Positions 1-13,830 are shown, counted from the first letter of the stretch. The stretch is 64,000 bases of DNA from Echinococcus granulosus (GCF_000524195.1 NW_020170413.1:519008-583007), one strand, 5' to 3'. Made by a program: numbers and translations. The notes: generated by a model from the letters alone, not told the origin.

Positions 1-8
1 ATGGGCTT

Positions 9-1211
9 CTACTCGCCCAGCATCATACTGCACTCTTTGGCACAGGCTTCGTAGTAATTCTTCTCTGCACGGATCAGATCCAACAGCTGAACGCTCAACC
101 CATCCTAGAATAAGCAACACAGCAAGTCAAGTATTAGCACAATTAAAAGGAACGGATCAGAGACATCAAATGTTGCAAAAGTCACTTACGAATTCTTTGC
201 AAGTCTTCTCAAAGATAGTAAGAGATTCTTGGTGCACTCGATCGAAGTCACTTTCGTCTTTTCGCACCTCGGCCTCCCACTACGAAGAAAAATCGTTAAA
301 TTCGAATTTTGCTGTTGACTTAATTAAAGACTCCATTACCTTGGCCTTCTGTTCCGCAGTCTTAGCATTCTTCAATTTAGTCTTGTCAGAGTCCAAATCT
401 AGTCGAACCTCCTCCAGCTTGGTCTTTGCTTTCTAAGTGGGATAAAGAATTTCATCATAAATTTTCTGTATTTCATAGTTAAGAGAGATCAGAGAGGCAC
501 AACTTACCTGGGCCTCGCTAAGCGTGGTGTTCAAGAAGTTTTTCAAATCTTCAATGAAGGTGGTATTAACCTCACTATTGAAATTCTTTCTGGCAGTGGC
601 CATACGCTGATGGACATCAGAAGCTTCCGTCAGCATTTTAGCTATAACCGATATAAAAAGGATGGGCAGAGGCAAAAATGAATAGGGTCCTTGTTAAACT
701 AGAGGAGTACATACAAAGTTGGGGAGCTGCCTTTTCTGATTGGGAAGCAACCTGCTCGAGAGCAGTACCCAGTTTGTCGGTAGTAGTAATCTTCTCCTTA
801 TTCTTCTGGAAAGCATCCGCGACTTTAGATGCTATAAAAGACAACACCATATCTTAGTAGTAGTTCACAGCTGCTAAGAGAATCTACTATTATGGAAAAA
901 ACATGTATATAGAGCAGCAAACCGGACAAACGAGTAGCAAGATATTAAACTAGTTCAGATAAGTAGCACTAACAAAAAATGCTAACCAATGTTGATGTCT
1001 ACGAATTCCTCAGTAGCGGTGATGATCTTGCTGATCCATGCTTTCATTTGGTCGATCTCATGGATAAGATCTGAGGTTCGGGTAGGATATGAGGTCTTTT
1101 CATTCTTATTTACAAGCTCACCAGCCCGCTAGATAAAATTAATTCGTGAAACAAATTTCTTAGTACCTGGGTAAATCTATTGAAAGTCTTAGTAACGTCA
1201 AATCCGGACAT
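9..1211 (-). CDS. P29: P29 antigen, BAR-domain (endophilin-like) protein, 7 exons
   Basis: Exons, in gene order on the minus strand: 1167-1211, 987-1128, 715-831, 508-641, 340-432, 190-279, 9-104. All junctions are GT-AG and the phases (0,1,1,0,0,0) join into one 238-residue frame ending in TAG at 9-11. The protein starts MSGFDVTKTFNRFTQ and ends ECSMMLGE. It is alpha-helical, charged and coiled-coil-like throughout, as expected for a BAR domain, which binds and bends membranes as a dimer. It has no signal peptide and no SH3 domain, so it is a BAR-only protein. I recognise it as Echinococcus P29, a metacestode/protoscolex antigen of the same length used in serology (family knowledge, not computed here). 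It is head to head with the membrane-protein gene starting at 3126. Only the coding region lies in the window; the 3' UTR runs off the left edge. Confidence 0.93.
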
Positions 1212-3125
1212 CTTCTGTGCAATTGAGAAGAAAACGATGAACTAGTTCCCACAGCTTATTTAAATTGATGCCTAGGTCAACTAAGACTATTTAGTAATTA
1301 AAACGAACAGGGCATATAATAAATGACTAAAAAACCACTGTCATTGACTTAAACAGCTGCAAAAACATTTTGTGCGTAAAGGACTTGCGCATAAGGCACA
1401 TAACACACTACCGCACGCATGAATTTCTAATTAATGCTGTAATAAAAGATTTTCAAATTTATTCAGAAGCCAAAGCCGAGTAATGGGAGTTATAAATGCA
1501 TAAAATACATGGAAACTATTTTAATACTCTAATAATTGCCTTCCAGTTATTTACTTATGCAGCCGTAGTGAGAATTTTTAGAACGATAGGCAATACGTCG
1601 GTTGCTAGTTTAGCGGCCTGTTTTAGTAAGGGAACACTTTGTCTTGGCCACTATACCTCGCCCAGAGAGCCGGCCTTTGGGCCATGCCAGTAGTCTATAC
1701 TCCTTCTGTGGGTTAAATGTATATGCATTCTGCTCGAATATTGTGTACACTTTCGTCCTCAGGGCTCCGTACTGGTGGTAGCCGAAAGCAAATCCAATCT
1801 TAAGCGACAATTGTCCTGATTGTTGCCAATATGCTACAAGCACTATGGATATAAGAAGTTTATATGATATGGATGAGAGAATCGCTGATGAACCCAAACG
1901 GAAGGATTTTAACTGACGTCTACTCTCGGCAACCATCTTAGTCCCATGTTTTTCAAGAAAGCTAATAACAAATGAAGCTAAGCTAGTCGTAAATTACCCA
2001 AAAATGCCTATTTGCAGAGCTTTCCTACTGTACCAGCATAAAGCTGCCTATGAAGAGAATTCATGATGCCCCCTCTACTTCGCGGCTAGCTGGATAGAGC
2101 CTAGACGGATATGATCGAGCAGCTTTGAAGTCAAAAAAGTAGCAAGGATAAACAGACGCAAAGCCCTTTCCATGGACATGTGTTAAATTTCGTCCTTCCT
2201 CACATTAATCTGCTTTTAGGATATTTTTCCTACGTCTAGTTACGGGCAAAAATGACAGCTAGTATGATCTCCCAAGCCTAAAACCATTTTTTAAAGTGAA
2301 TGGCGCTTTAGGTGTAGATCAAATGCCAGGAAGGATCAGAGACTCCGTGGTCAAGTATCTCCTTAGTTGCATAGAAATTTAAAGACTGGTACGGCCATCC
2401 CGTAGTTGTTCACTCACAGTACTGACTACGTTGTGATGACTAAAGCAGAACGTTAACCAAGGGAAGCGCTAAAGGCTGACACTCAAGAGGAATTGAGGGT
2501 TATGTAAAAAGTTGGTTGTCGGATTAAAGGTACGGATGGTAAATTGACATTTTTCTTGGCTGTTGTACCCTGCTGGGTGAGCTAGCCGCCAAGCCACGTC
2601 AGTGGACCCTACTCCTCCTGCATGGAAAATGCATGCATAAATTCTGCTTTAGTAATATGTGCACCTACGTATTTATGGAAGTCTCGGGGCACAAAACGCA
2701 TATTAAGATGGGGTTCCTTATGTTGACGTACTTGCCATGTTTTGGATGATATCAAAATTGTTGACCTCATGCGAAGCTATCACGATTTCTTCTGCTGCTG
2801 TTTTTTTTATTTAGGTAGTAGCCAACCTTAAATGGCTTCTAGTTAACTTCAATAATTTGGCATTAGAATCTCATTGCTAGTTTAGCGAAAGTTTTCGTGA
2901 ATCGCCAGTGAAAATTTTGCACTAGTTCGTTGTTAACAAGTAATTCATTTAAGTACCGGAGTATTACTCGTTTTAATTATTCACTTGTCCACATAGTTTG
3001 TTCAGTCATTTTAAGGCGAAATTAGGAAATGGGTGTAGGTGTTGCGTGGTTGAGGCACAGAAAATCAAGCAGCATATAAAGCAAAGTGGTGAACAGCGAT
3101 TTACTAGAATCATTATACAAGAAAT
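1212..3125. other. Head-to-head intergenic region with possible promoters
   Basis: The stretch separates the start codons of P29 (minus) and the membrane-protein gene (plus). On the minus strand an AT-rich TTTAAATAA-type box lies near 1256-1266, and a pyrimidine-rich run ending in CAG stands three bases before the P29 ATG. On the plus strand TATAAAG at 3075-3081 lies about 50 bases before the ATG at 3126. Around 2280-2400 a short stretch reads a little like a decayed reverse-transcriptase fragment, but it is too weak to call. I see no gene here. Confidence 0.5.
3075..3081 (+). promoter_or_regulatory. TATA box of the membrane-protein gene
   Basis: TATAAAG stands about 50 bases before the proposed ATG at 3126, a spacing similar to the TATA-like boxes seen before the other small genes in this window. 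This supports 3126 as the true 5' end of the gene. Confidence 0.5.
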
Positions 3126-6100
3126 ATGTGGCCAGCGCTTTTGGCAGTTTTGATGTAAGATTGAAGTTTCCTCACCCTGTAGCTCTGCGTATGCTGTGTG
3201 GTGCGGAGATAGTCTTACATTAATTGATGAGTGTGATTTCATCCCAAAACTTCCGAATTCCAACGACTGGGATTTTGTCATTCAGAATCCATACAAGGTA
3301 GAAATTGCGTCTGTTTTTGTTACCCATTTTAGGGTGTGGTTGAGGTTTTGCGATCGCCAACAAATAAATTTCAGGTTCTCCTTAATGCCTCATTTGAAGA
3401 AAACCATGATTGGGGCTTGTATTACACGCTTAGAACAGGAAGCAATGAAATGTTTCTGCAGCTGGTAGGTTTTTCAGTGTTAACCGAGCAGGAATTTGCC
3501 CTTTAACATTCAAACCTGTGCCTGCTGGGTACTGAATTTAAACCTATCACTTTGTAAGAAATTGTGTCGTCGTTTGTTGGTCATACCATTATTAACTCTT
3601 GTAACAATTTCTTTGTTCTCTACTAACGTTCTGTTTTTAACAAAAGTCCACCAGGGTGGTTCAGCAGCGGGTCTACACGGACACCGAGGAAGACACTGTG
3701 TATTTGCAGCTCCTTCTCATCACCATTGCCTCATTGGTTTTAGTCGTCTTTGTTGTCTCCATCATTTTTTCTTGTTGGTGGATTAAAAGCCGCCAGGAAA
3801 ATCTAGAGCCCGGTGAGTACGTTTTCACCCCGTCTTCATGTATTACATCCTACCAGGATTACAGATATTTTTTGTGCTCGGCCAACAAATCAACTTTCAT
3901 CTCAAGCATCTTTTTTCGAAACTTGTGGTGAAAGAGGCTACTGACCGCATTAGGGTTTTGTCTGGACACGAGTTTACTTTTTTTTTTCTTTGAAACTTAA
4001 AGGGTAGACTTGACTTGATGTAGGATATTTTCTATCTTAAAGTCGCTGTTGAATGAGAGATGAAAGACTAAATAATTTCCTGGAATTATATATAATCCAA
4101 GCAAACAAATGTATGAAGTGCCCAATTGCTTGTTCAAATATTAGCTGACTACAAACACATTTATTTTTCTATCGATACTTTAATTTCCATCTGTCTAATC
4201 AAACCAAGGCTTTTTCAACTACCACTGTTATTATTTATTTACTTCATTTTCTGGCGAAATGATTTTTTGAGGAAGCAGAATTTAATTTACTCGCATTTGG
4301 GGTGTCATCGCACTACCCACTTGGCTAAGTTGAGGACGACCCTTCGTTTCAAAATAATTGTTAATGCGATTTCGCCACTCCTCAACCAGTCAACTTAAGA
4401 TAAATTCTAGAGCCAGAAGCCTTCCTCCCGTTAGCGTCTTCTTGAAGCATTTATAATTACTCTGGTTTCTTGTTGAATCCTGTTTATTTCTCCCAAGTCT
4501 TTCAAACGTAATCTGTTCACTCTGACGTAAAGTAGATGCTTTGTCATGGAAAGGTTGAGCGAAATCACCTTTTAGTAATGAGGGTGGATGTCAAGTCCAG
4601 TGGTTTCTGTTCTGCCTTTGGTAGATGGGTACTTTTTTAAAAAAGAAATAAATTATTAATGCCTAGCTTATAAAGCGCGATTTTGCCTCAAGTTCCGTGC
4701 TACGTAGATGCCTCAGAAAAGGTATGTTTTCGTTGCAGCATGAAATCGCATGCCTTTGCATGACTTGTACAAACGTACCTGTTATAAAGTGCTTAGTTTT
4801 ATGAGTAGACCCTGTTTTACACTTAAACTTTGCATCTATTTCAAGCATTTCCACTGGAATTTTTCAAGTTCTCATTCGATCTCATTCATTTTTTTAACAT
4901 TCGTCAAAGCCGGAATACGCAGAAATTTGTCGTCTCGATGGAAATGACACATTGAACGCGGACGGTGAAATTGAACTAATTTCACTGGGACAAAACATTT
5001 TCAACTCATATGAAAACGACACTGTCAAGGTGGGTTCCTATACTTCTCTGATAGCAACTATTTCTTTACTCATCAAGTTAAGGATGTTTCGAACTGAGCT
5101 TTTAAAATGGAAGTTATGTCGTTAACAAAGTAGCAAGGTAATTAAGTTGTTATATGCATTCAAATCTGGTCGCACTATATTACTGGTTACTATTTTAAAG
5201 GTGTCATTATAATAAGTGCGATCAGTCAGCGCGGTTTTAATGGCCCTTTTGTTGTGAATTTATGCAGATTCATCCACTCATAGTGGTTTTACTTCTTTGG
5301 CCTTTTAACACGGTATCTAGTTAGCCAAACAGGATTGCACCGCTGCTATTGTAATTCTAAATGAGATTTGCGAAATGCTGGTGCGGAAGCAGCTGTATTA
5401 ATAGCATACAAAGAGTAAGAAAACTACCGGCCTAGGTGACATGAACGGAGGTCCGCCAAGTTGCCTAGACGGTGCAAAATGTTTAGCAATCACCTGAAGG
5501 CTTTACTTCCGCTACGTTCAACAAAATAAGAACCCAGTCCATTAATTAGATGGGGCTTAATTAATGTTAATAGTTTCATGGCGTTCAAACTTGAATTTCA
5601 TTCCTCCGCCATAAAATAAGGATGCTACTTCGTCATCCCTGCGCCCAAGTGTGCCCTGTTATTACTTTTAATGGTCGGGGCATTTTTTGTGAACTGTAGG
5701 GAAACTTGGCTGTGTGTGAGTGGAAAGTCATGTTTGTTGAGCGTAGTTTCTTGTTAAAAATGAAGGCGTAGGACCCAGGGATATCTACCTGTACAGAATT
5801 TAAGCACAGTGTGATAGCAAGCTTAGACGGTCGGTAGTAGGGGATTCGTTTGCCGTGAACGTTCTGGAGGCTGTTACCTATACGTCTTTAGGTTACTAAA
5901 AATTTTCATAATTTCAAAATCCCCATTTCAACTTCACCACTCCGTATAACCACCAAAACAGTTTCTGTCGATCATTAGTTAGCTGACCAGAGGAGTAACT
6001 CATGACATTTAAATATCAAACAGATCAGGTGAATTCTCTTCTCGATTGCCTTCCAGAGTAAGGTTACAGGTGGTGAATATACCACCTTCACAGCGTTGGC

Positions 6101-9100
6101 CGGTTCAAAGGAAAGTGCCGAGGAGGGAAGGGAAGGTACTATGGACGGTGCCAAACCGTCAACAGAAGCCAACGCCACTTTGCCGGGCACGACACACACC
6201 CTTCCACGCTACAGCATTGCGGGAAACAACGGAGCAGGAGGTAGTGGTGCTGCAGTTATTGGGGTTCCGCCCTCCATCATTTCATCCACAGTAGCTTCAA
6301 CGGTGAATACGTTTGGAGCGTCCCTTCCACGGATGTCTGGTGTGGAGGGCGTTGGAATGACCGGTGGGTTGATTGCTGCTGGAATTCTGACACTATTTTG
6401 TAAGATTTTTGGAATAAGACTGAGAAGGCGCCAGTTTTGTGCTTAGTTAATGACCACTTCACCACAAGTTGCAAGTTTTGAATTCGTGTTCATTTCGTGG
6501 GATAAGGATTGAAGGAAGAAGTTTTTCTTCGTAATGTAGTTCCCCATATATCCTTTGAAAGGGCGTCTATGGTCACTTTTCTTCCAAATATTTTGAGGGA
6601 TTGAGTCGTTGATAGCGAAGGGATGACAAACATCTTTCGTGACTAGGATAATTATTCAGATTTCCCATCCTGTTCCTTGCGCCCTCTCTGGCTGCTCTTC
6701 TGCGCCAACCAAGACAACAACATTTGTATGCATTGAGATTAAGTGTGAAGCGGAAACTGTGTTAAATTTTCATCGAAAGCGTTGGATCACATCAGCTTTC
6801 ATAGGTCCGCATGTCATGTCCTGTTTTGTGTAATGAATTGGAGGTATTCACTTCTCCCGCTAGTCGGTTTTGTGGGAAGGTTTGTTTGTCAGCAAAACTA
6901 TTCCCCAGACGTCAAAATTCAAGCATCACTTCGGCGCTTTATTTCGCCTTCCCTTTTTCTCCTCACTTCTTGCACAATTTAATGTCGACCAACTTCACCT
7001 CCGTGTTGCGTTATGCCCTTGAAATGTGTGGATGACTTATGATCATGGCACTATTCGAAGGGGGTTATGATACATTCCTTCTTTAATCTTTACTTTGTGG
7101 TCTTGCACTATTTACCAACTATTGTGCATAGCTTGAGGTAAGATTATCTTTAAGTCGTTAGTGCAGTTTTTAAGGTGCTTCTTCCTTAGGTCTTCGCAGT
7201 TGCATAAGGCAACTTTCCGGCCCTTAATTACCGGACGTTTTGTGGCAGTCTTGTGAGGTTAGAATAGCCCTATTTTGCTTGGTGACTATCGGTAACCCGT
7301 GGAGAAAGTGAACCAAACCTCTACATTAGGTTTAGTAGGTAATCTAAGTTAAAGTTTCACCTTTATTTCTTTCTATATGAAAGTATTTGTGATGAAGCAG
7401 AGGCAAGTTAGTTGACTTAATTTACTTTTACTTATGAGCCTTGGAAGTGGTGGCTCTTTTGGGGAGAAGTTATTGCGTACCGTAATCTGTCAGGTTTTGG
7501 TGGGCCCCACTGTGGCAGTGGGTAGCCTTAAAAGTGCTGCCGTCTTCCTTGTCTGAGCTAGCTAGTGTTCGAAAACCCATTTTTTGCTAATATTTGACCA
7601 AATATCCGCATTTACCAAGGGATTATTAAAATGTAAACCTAGGAAATTGAGAAATACACCCGAGGTTTGCCACCAGATCAGGTGATTTTACTCACATTCA
7701 GGGAAGCCTCGGTTGCATAACACTTTAAGAAGCATCTCGTCAAAAACGTCCAGTCATGAAACATTGTATTTAATTGCAAATCCTACAATGAACTCTCCAA
7801 AGTTTCCTGCGATGAAATGCTCTTCGAAATAGGCTAGAACGATTTTGATATTTGCCTTTACATTCCTCGCCGATCCGACAACTAGATAGGGGCAAGTGCT
7901 AGGTAGTCGCATATGCTAGCTTGGTTTTTTTTTAGATAAACGTTAGGTAACTGCAGAAAGTCGCTTTGGATAGTGGATTCGTTAAAAGTATCACCACTAG
8001 CATCTACAATCCTTCCCCATTGTGAACCACAAGTTAACTTCGGACTCAATTTTTATACAACGAGTCTTATTTCTAGAAGTTAAGACAACCACTTTGAGGG
8101 ATTTCATTAATTGAACACAGGGGACGTGGATAAGGTGGTATTTCCCCCTCCCTCTCTTTTGCCCCCAAATTCGGTTTGAGGCTTTGCGTTATCTCGTAAG
8201 ATTATTTCAGCCTCCTGACTAGTCTTGAGTGTTCAGTTTGTACAAAGTAACCGTGACAAGTATTTTTTCCACTCTTCGCCGGTGAGTACAGCAAACAACT
8301 CTCTTTGCACACAAGGCAAGCGTAGCTTTCTGGGGATGAAATGGTGCGTGACTTAGGGGTGTAGGTTGGACGGTGAGTGCATTGTTTGGGAACAGTCAGT
8401 GATTTGTTCGTTTGACTGAAGAATATTGCAATACAAAGTCATATTTCGTCGCAAGCCACCTAGTCGGTGAACAAACTATCCAGTTTTAATTTCTCCAATC
8501 CCATATTAGATACCACCGCATTTTGTATATTTCTCGCCATCTGGTTCACTCCTCTTGGGCATTTTCCGAAGAATTTCTTGAAAAATAGCCTTTCTAGCTG
8601 TCGTTTACAACCTTGCTTTCTTTCAATAAAAATTTCAGGTCTGAAACTTGGGCAATCCTCTACAACAGGAAGAACGCGCCATATGGCGAAGGAATTCCTG
8701 GACGAATCGGTATTGAATACAGCGGCCCGCAAGTTAAAGGGATCCAACGAACAAACCATGCGACGTCCACCGCTGTCGAACATAGTCTCAACTGCTGGCA
8801 CCGCCAGCACAGCACCGCAACAGGTCATTCTTCTGCCCGCGGCTTCCACGGGAACTGCTGGGGGTGAACAGGCGTTCCTGCTGGCGTCGACTGCTGGTGG
8901 GTCCGCAGTCCTCTTCCCTCTTCTGCTATTACTTCCACTTAAGCGTTCTTTGGGTATTATCCACGGCGAATTGTTCAGTGGTTATTTAGTCATGTGTAGT
9001 TTCAAGTGGACAGATGGGTGGGTTAATGTGTTTGGCGTTTCCCTCTAACATTGTTTTTAGCCTGTGTGCCCTATTTGCACAATAAAAGTGGTCAAAGCGA

Positions 9101-12100
9101 CCATTAACAAAGTTGAATTAGTAGGCGCCTAACTTTGGTGCTTACCTATTTACAGTATTTGGGCTTTCGGCCAGACTCCAAGGTAAGGACCTTTTGGTCC
9201 ACCACCTGGGCCTCGACTTTTCAACGGTGGTGATCCGTTTCCGGTTGTTTCCACGGATTTGAGAAGAGACCCACGAAATTTGTTACATGGACCGAGTGGC
9301 CGAAAAAATTGGTTTTTGGGGTAGTTTGCTGTAATGATCTTGTGTGACTAGTGGGCGCTTATGAAATTAGTGACACCTGATGGATAGAGGTACGTTTAGC
9401 GGTGTAGTGCTCGTTACTGTGGTTCCTACTACTTTGCGCTCCTTTTGAATCCGCGTGTCATTAAGTGTTGATTGAATTTGCTGTGAATCGGTTTGGTAGG
9501 CACTCTGAACTGGCTTTGGATGAGTTCCAGGTCTCCGATACTGGTGATGCAATTTCTGTAGCATTTAAAGGTGTGGCAGAAGAACATTGTGTCTAGAAGT
9601 TGCTTAAACGAAGTCGGATGCATCTCTGTTACAATTTGCTATGTGTGTATGTGGACGAGGATTCTGTCGACTTCCCAAGCGGAGTAGTCTAAGAAATAGC
9701 CGGTTGAATAAGTTCGGGGTGGAGGCGGTGGGCTTCGGCATGTGCGTACGTTACTCTTGGTCGAATGCTGGAGGCTGGTGGTGCCTCCACTCTCGTATTT
9801 TCACGGGAATTTGCTTGGCTTTTTCCAACCAGAGGAGGTGAACGAGGGTCCTACTTCAGGGGCGTTCTACAGTGTTCGAGACTTACACAGAAAGTGAAAC
9901 TTCTAGGGAATCGGAACAGGATTGTTCTCTGGGGTTGTAGGCGTTCTCGATAGTTAAGATTTGGAAGATCCTTATTCTTGAATAGAATAAATTGGCTAAC
10001 CTAGCGTTCATTTAATTCTTTCCTGGCAATTTTTGACCGTTTTCATATGCAAGTAATTCGCACCGATTAATAAATGCAGGAATACTCTACAAACGGAAGT
10101 TTTTGGTGCAATGTTGTGGGTTTATTTTGTTAATATTTGCCTCTCTCTTCCTTATTCCCGCTACTTATTAATTAGATGGAATAATGCGACCCCTTTCACC
10201 GATTCGCGTTGTGGAGGCCATTGAACCCTCCGCCTCGGTATTGAACCCTTGTGCGATTCACCCCGCCGCGGGTACCGCTGCTGCAACGCCGGGAGCGACA
10301 CTGTTCGTTCAGGTCGACTCCACGCAGACGCCAGTCGCCAGTACAGAGGTCAGTTTAGCGCCGGTCAATGTATATCACCCTACCAGACAACCATTTTCAA
10401 TTTCGACATAAGCACATTTGCTTTTCGTTCCATCGGACATTTGAAGCATACTGTTGAAGCTACTTTTATTCGGCGAGAAAAGTGCAAAAATAAAATAAGG
10501 GCGTTAATTAAGTCAATCGGGTCTTAATTGACAGTCTCTTTCTCCTGTTTTCTTCATCATTTCAACAGAGGTGGAGCAACCGTCTAGAAAAGATTAGCCA
10601 TTTATCTCCAATGCGCGGGGTGTTTATAGGGCATTTATCTGAACGAATAAATGGATAAGTTTTTTCCTTTTTTAACAAGCTTCAACGCCTCAGTCCTTCG
10701 CTACACACCACTGCCAGTGGAGTGCCAATCCTGACGGACGAATTTCTTGCTGAAATGGCCGCCTGTCCACAACACAGCTACCTCCTGCGTCAGCAGATGA
10801 GCACCACATTTGAGGCCTCTCCACCAATCGCTGCTGTCACTGCTGCTGCCGCTACCCCGGCGACTAGTAAGTCCGCACCTGCAATGCTATCAATCCAAAT
10901 ACTCCTCACCCATACACCGCGTTCTTTGTTCTTTCACCTTGACAGATATTGTCGGCGTGTCAGTGGACCCCACGGCAGATGTCACGTATCCATTCGAAGC
11001 ACCACCGGTGAGGCTCGTCTTTTTTTACTAGTTATGAAATTTATGATTTAATGAATCGGTATCGCTTTAGTGCTTTTCTCCAACTGTTCCCCACCCTTGT
11101 AATAAATATTCTGATGGAAACAGGGTTATGGTCGATTTTTATCAAATTAACATATTTATGCCACTCATCGCGAAGTCTTGGATACTTTGAGATTTTCTGG
11201 TAATGACAGTACTGCACTTGAAGGCCTTTACAAGATCTACGAGTCTGAAAGTACTTTTTTACCTAACCTATAGCAAGGCTAGGAGGTTATTGCTCTTTTC
11301 AGGCTCAGTTGAGTCCGTGCCGCTGTTCTGAAACCCGAATATTGCGGGACTGAGGGGGCTGTAATGTACGGGCTGATTAGGACATAAAAGTGTAGTAAGA
11401 ACGGCATTAGGTATTTTCTTAGATTTCAGAGCTAAAACTTTGCAATAAAGTGGAATTTGCAGTTAGTTTCTATTTCGTTAGGAAGGCTTAGAGACTGTAA
11501 TTCAGAAATTGGCCTTTTTGCGAACTTATTTGACTCCCCTATTGAGCAGGTCTTTGGCAACATGGGAATGCATCCCATCTTGCATCAGTCTACATAATAT
11601 CTATGCGTCAGTCCAGCTCCTTCAATTCTGATCCAGTGGCATTATTGGGAATAGCAGGGAAGTTAGAAGCTGGGATTCATGTTGACCATTTGATTAAATT
11701 TCACCACTTCTTTTGCGAGCTTTACCAAATACCGTTGCGCCACAGGGACCGCCTTTCTTGCGTTTCGATGTGCAAACTAACAAATATACGCAGGCACAGA
11801 CTTTCTTTCCAGCCGCACCAGGAGATTGTAAAAGTCTAGGAGGGCTCATCCACTTCTCGTTGCTAGCCAATCAAAAAGCGTTCGGCTGTAAAACAAGTAA
11901 TTGCATTTGCTTCTTTTCATTATCTAAAGAATGGTGAGCTTCTGCGACGGCTCATCCACGCAATCTTCAGTTGGATTGCTTTTGTGTTAAGCTATCTTAA
12001 CGTAGAGGCTGGAGAGTGATTTGTGTAGCGGCCTTGAATCACTACACTTGTTTCTTCGTCCACATCTGTCATTTCCGAAGATACGCGTAACTCATCTAAA

Positions 12101-13710
12101 TCGCGAAATTGGATACTGTGCAATCACTTGTATTCTATAAGGTATAATAAAGAGTTAATTGGTTCCTCAAGGCGCCTGCGTTGAGGCGAAGAAGTCATGA
12201 TCTCCTAGAATCTTCGGCTGACAAGCCTTCGGCCTCCGGGAGGGACACTGCAGTTGAAGTCGTGGAGGAGGCAAGCCAAACACCCTGTAAACCCTCTGAA
12301 TCGACCAGTCAGCGACCGGTGAGTATTTACCCGTATTTATGGTGGAAATCTTTTCTGAATTGTTGGTTAACTTGAAATTAAACCTGTGGACGACGTAAGG
12401 CAATGAATTTAAATATATGTGGAGATTTTTGAGACCGTGCATGCTTGTTTCCGTCCGAAATGTGTGAGTTTGTATTCTCTGAGGCCAATTGAGTTTATAA
12501 GCAAATCACTATTACGATCTATGGTCCTTTTCCAACGCGGTACAAACTCTCACAAAACGTATTAGCTGTGGAGGCGAATAATCTAGCCCACCTTGCCTCA
12601 GCTTCCATCTCATTTTTATTTCTCGACTGCCTATTTCCTGTATAATCATACGACTATCGAATGGTAAGGATTGATGATAATCGTCACTTGGCAAAACGGG
12701 GTGTTGAGGGTAACGATAGGGCAGTTTCATTCTCCCTTAAGCCTTAAGCGCGAATAAGAGGCTTCGTTATGACCCAGGAATTCTGGAACACTTTAAATCA
12801 CTTTTACCATCTATGAATATTCAGATGTTTTCGTAGTAAAGTATGCTTTAAAACAGACATTCGTGCATCGGCGAGAACAAAATAAGTTGTTTTCCGTCCC
12901 TCCCCCCTATCTCCGCCAGTGGCGACTCTCCTCTTTGATTTAAGTTAAATCCAGCGTGCTTGATATTTGGGTTGTGTAAGGTTTTTCTTTTTGAACTTCT
13001 GGGATCATGAAGAGTGATATTTTTCAATTTGAATTTGAAGGTATCTCCAGGCTACTCGGAGACACTTCCCAGAACCATCGGTCGCAGTTCTTCCCATTCC
13101 AACAGCATAGAAAGTGAGCTCAATAAACCGGGCTCATCGGCAACCCTTCCAGTTGGCAGTAGTTCAACTGGAGCTCGAAAATCCGCTCTCAAAGGTGCCA
13201 GAGGGTCAAAGATCAGCAAACAGTGAGTCCTCAAATGTGTTTTTACTCAAATCCTATTAGTGGCTAGGATTTGTACGTCCTTTATCTCCCTCTTGCATAA
13301 GAATTCGCTTCACTGTGCTCAACATCGTGGCGATTTCTTGCATCGTGACGGTTGCTATGGCGACAAAAACGGTTGATAATACTGCTGACGGGGAGGGCGG
13401 TGTGCAGGTTATGAATGTGATCCGCTTCCCGGCTACTTCTGTTGATGCAAACTCAACTGAAAGTCTTGGTGGACCACCAGGTGGTCCACAACTGCGAATC
13501 ACCATCTGGATACCCACCTACTTTAATCTGGGTGAGGCAGAGGTGAAGCACTCCATGGGATCGGATTCGGTGAGCAATAGTACGTTGGGGAGGAAACCAC
13601 CAAAATCGATTCAATTGTGGCTCAACAGGACCAGTCGAACGGAGGTCCGCCTGGGCCCCAATGTGCATCGGAGTGCTGTGGAAATTTATGGCAAGTTAAC
13701 TTGCTACTGA
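3126..13710 (+). CDS. Single-pass type I membrane protein, unrecognised family, about 15 exons
   Basis: Proposed exons: 3126-3154, 3183-3297, 3375-3464, 3647-3812, 4693-4721, 4910-5029, 6057-6363, 8639-8896, 10176-10348, 10680-10866, 10946-11007, 11746-11827 (end uncertain), 12172-12318, 13041-13222, 13302-13710 (TGA). Phases agree at every junction except between the exon at 11746 and that at 12172: either that exon starts at 12155 with a weak acceptor or a small exon is missing. The protein is about 785 residues. It opens with a signal peptide (MWPALLAVLISAYA), then an ectodomain of about 85 residues with two cysteines and an NAS sequon, then one transmembrane helix in the 3647 exon (LLLITIASLVLVVFVVSII) followed by a CWWIKSR stop-transfer sequence. 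The rest is a long cytoplasmic tail rich in Ser, Thr, Gly, Ala and Pro with no domain that I recognise. AATAAA lies at 13825-13830. Introns over 300 bases (3813-4692, 5030-6056, 6364-8638, 8897-10175, 10349-10679, 11008-11745, 12319-13040) hold nothing I can support. Confidence 0.72.
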
Positions 13711-13824
13711 TTTTATTAAGTAAAAAGTGGAGTTTCAGCACGCTCAACTGTTATAATTTAAAAGGATTTTTCATGAACCCAATCTATGAATGTTGGATTT
13801 ATTTTAGTAAGTGAACGCGTTCAC

Positions 13825-13830
13825 AATAAA
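13825..13830 (+). terminator. Poly(A) signal of the membrane-protein gene
   Basis: AATAAA occurs 115 bases after the TGA at 13708-13710. This position fits the 3' UTR of the gene whose last exon is 13302-13710. Confidence 0.5.

Noticed and set aside
2280..2560. A stretch that reads faintly like a reverse-transcriptase fragment
   Set aside because: Only about 20 residues show any resemblance and there are many stops; not enough to call a mobile element.
8460..8849. A 129-codon minus-strand frame
   Set aside because: It overlaps the plus-strand exon 8639-8896, which has correct splice sites and phase; the minus frame has neither.
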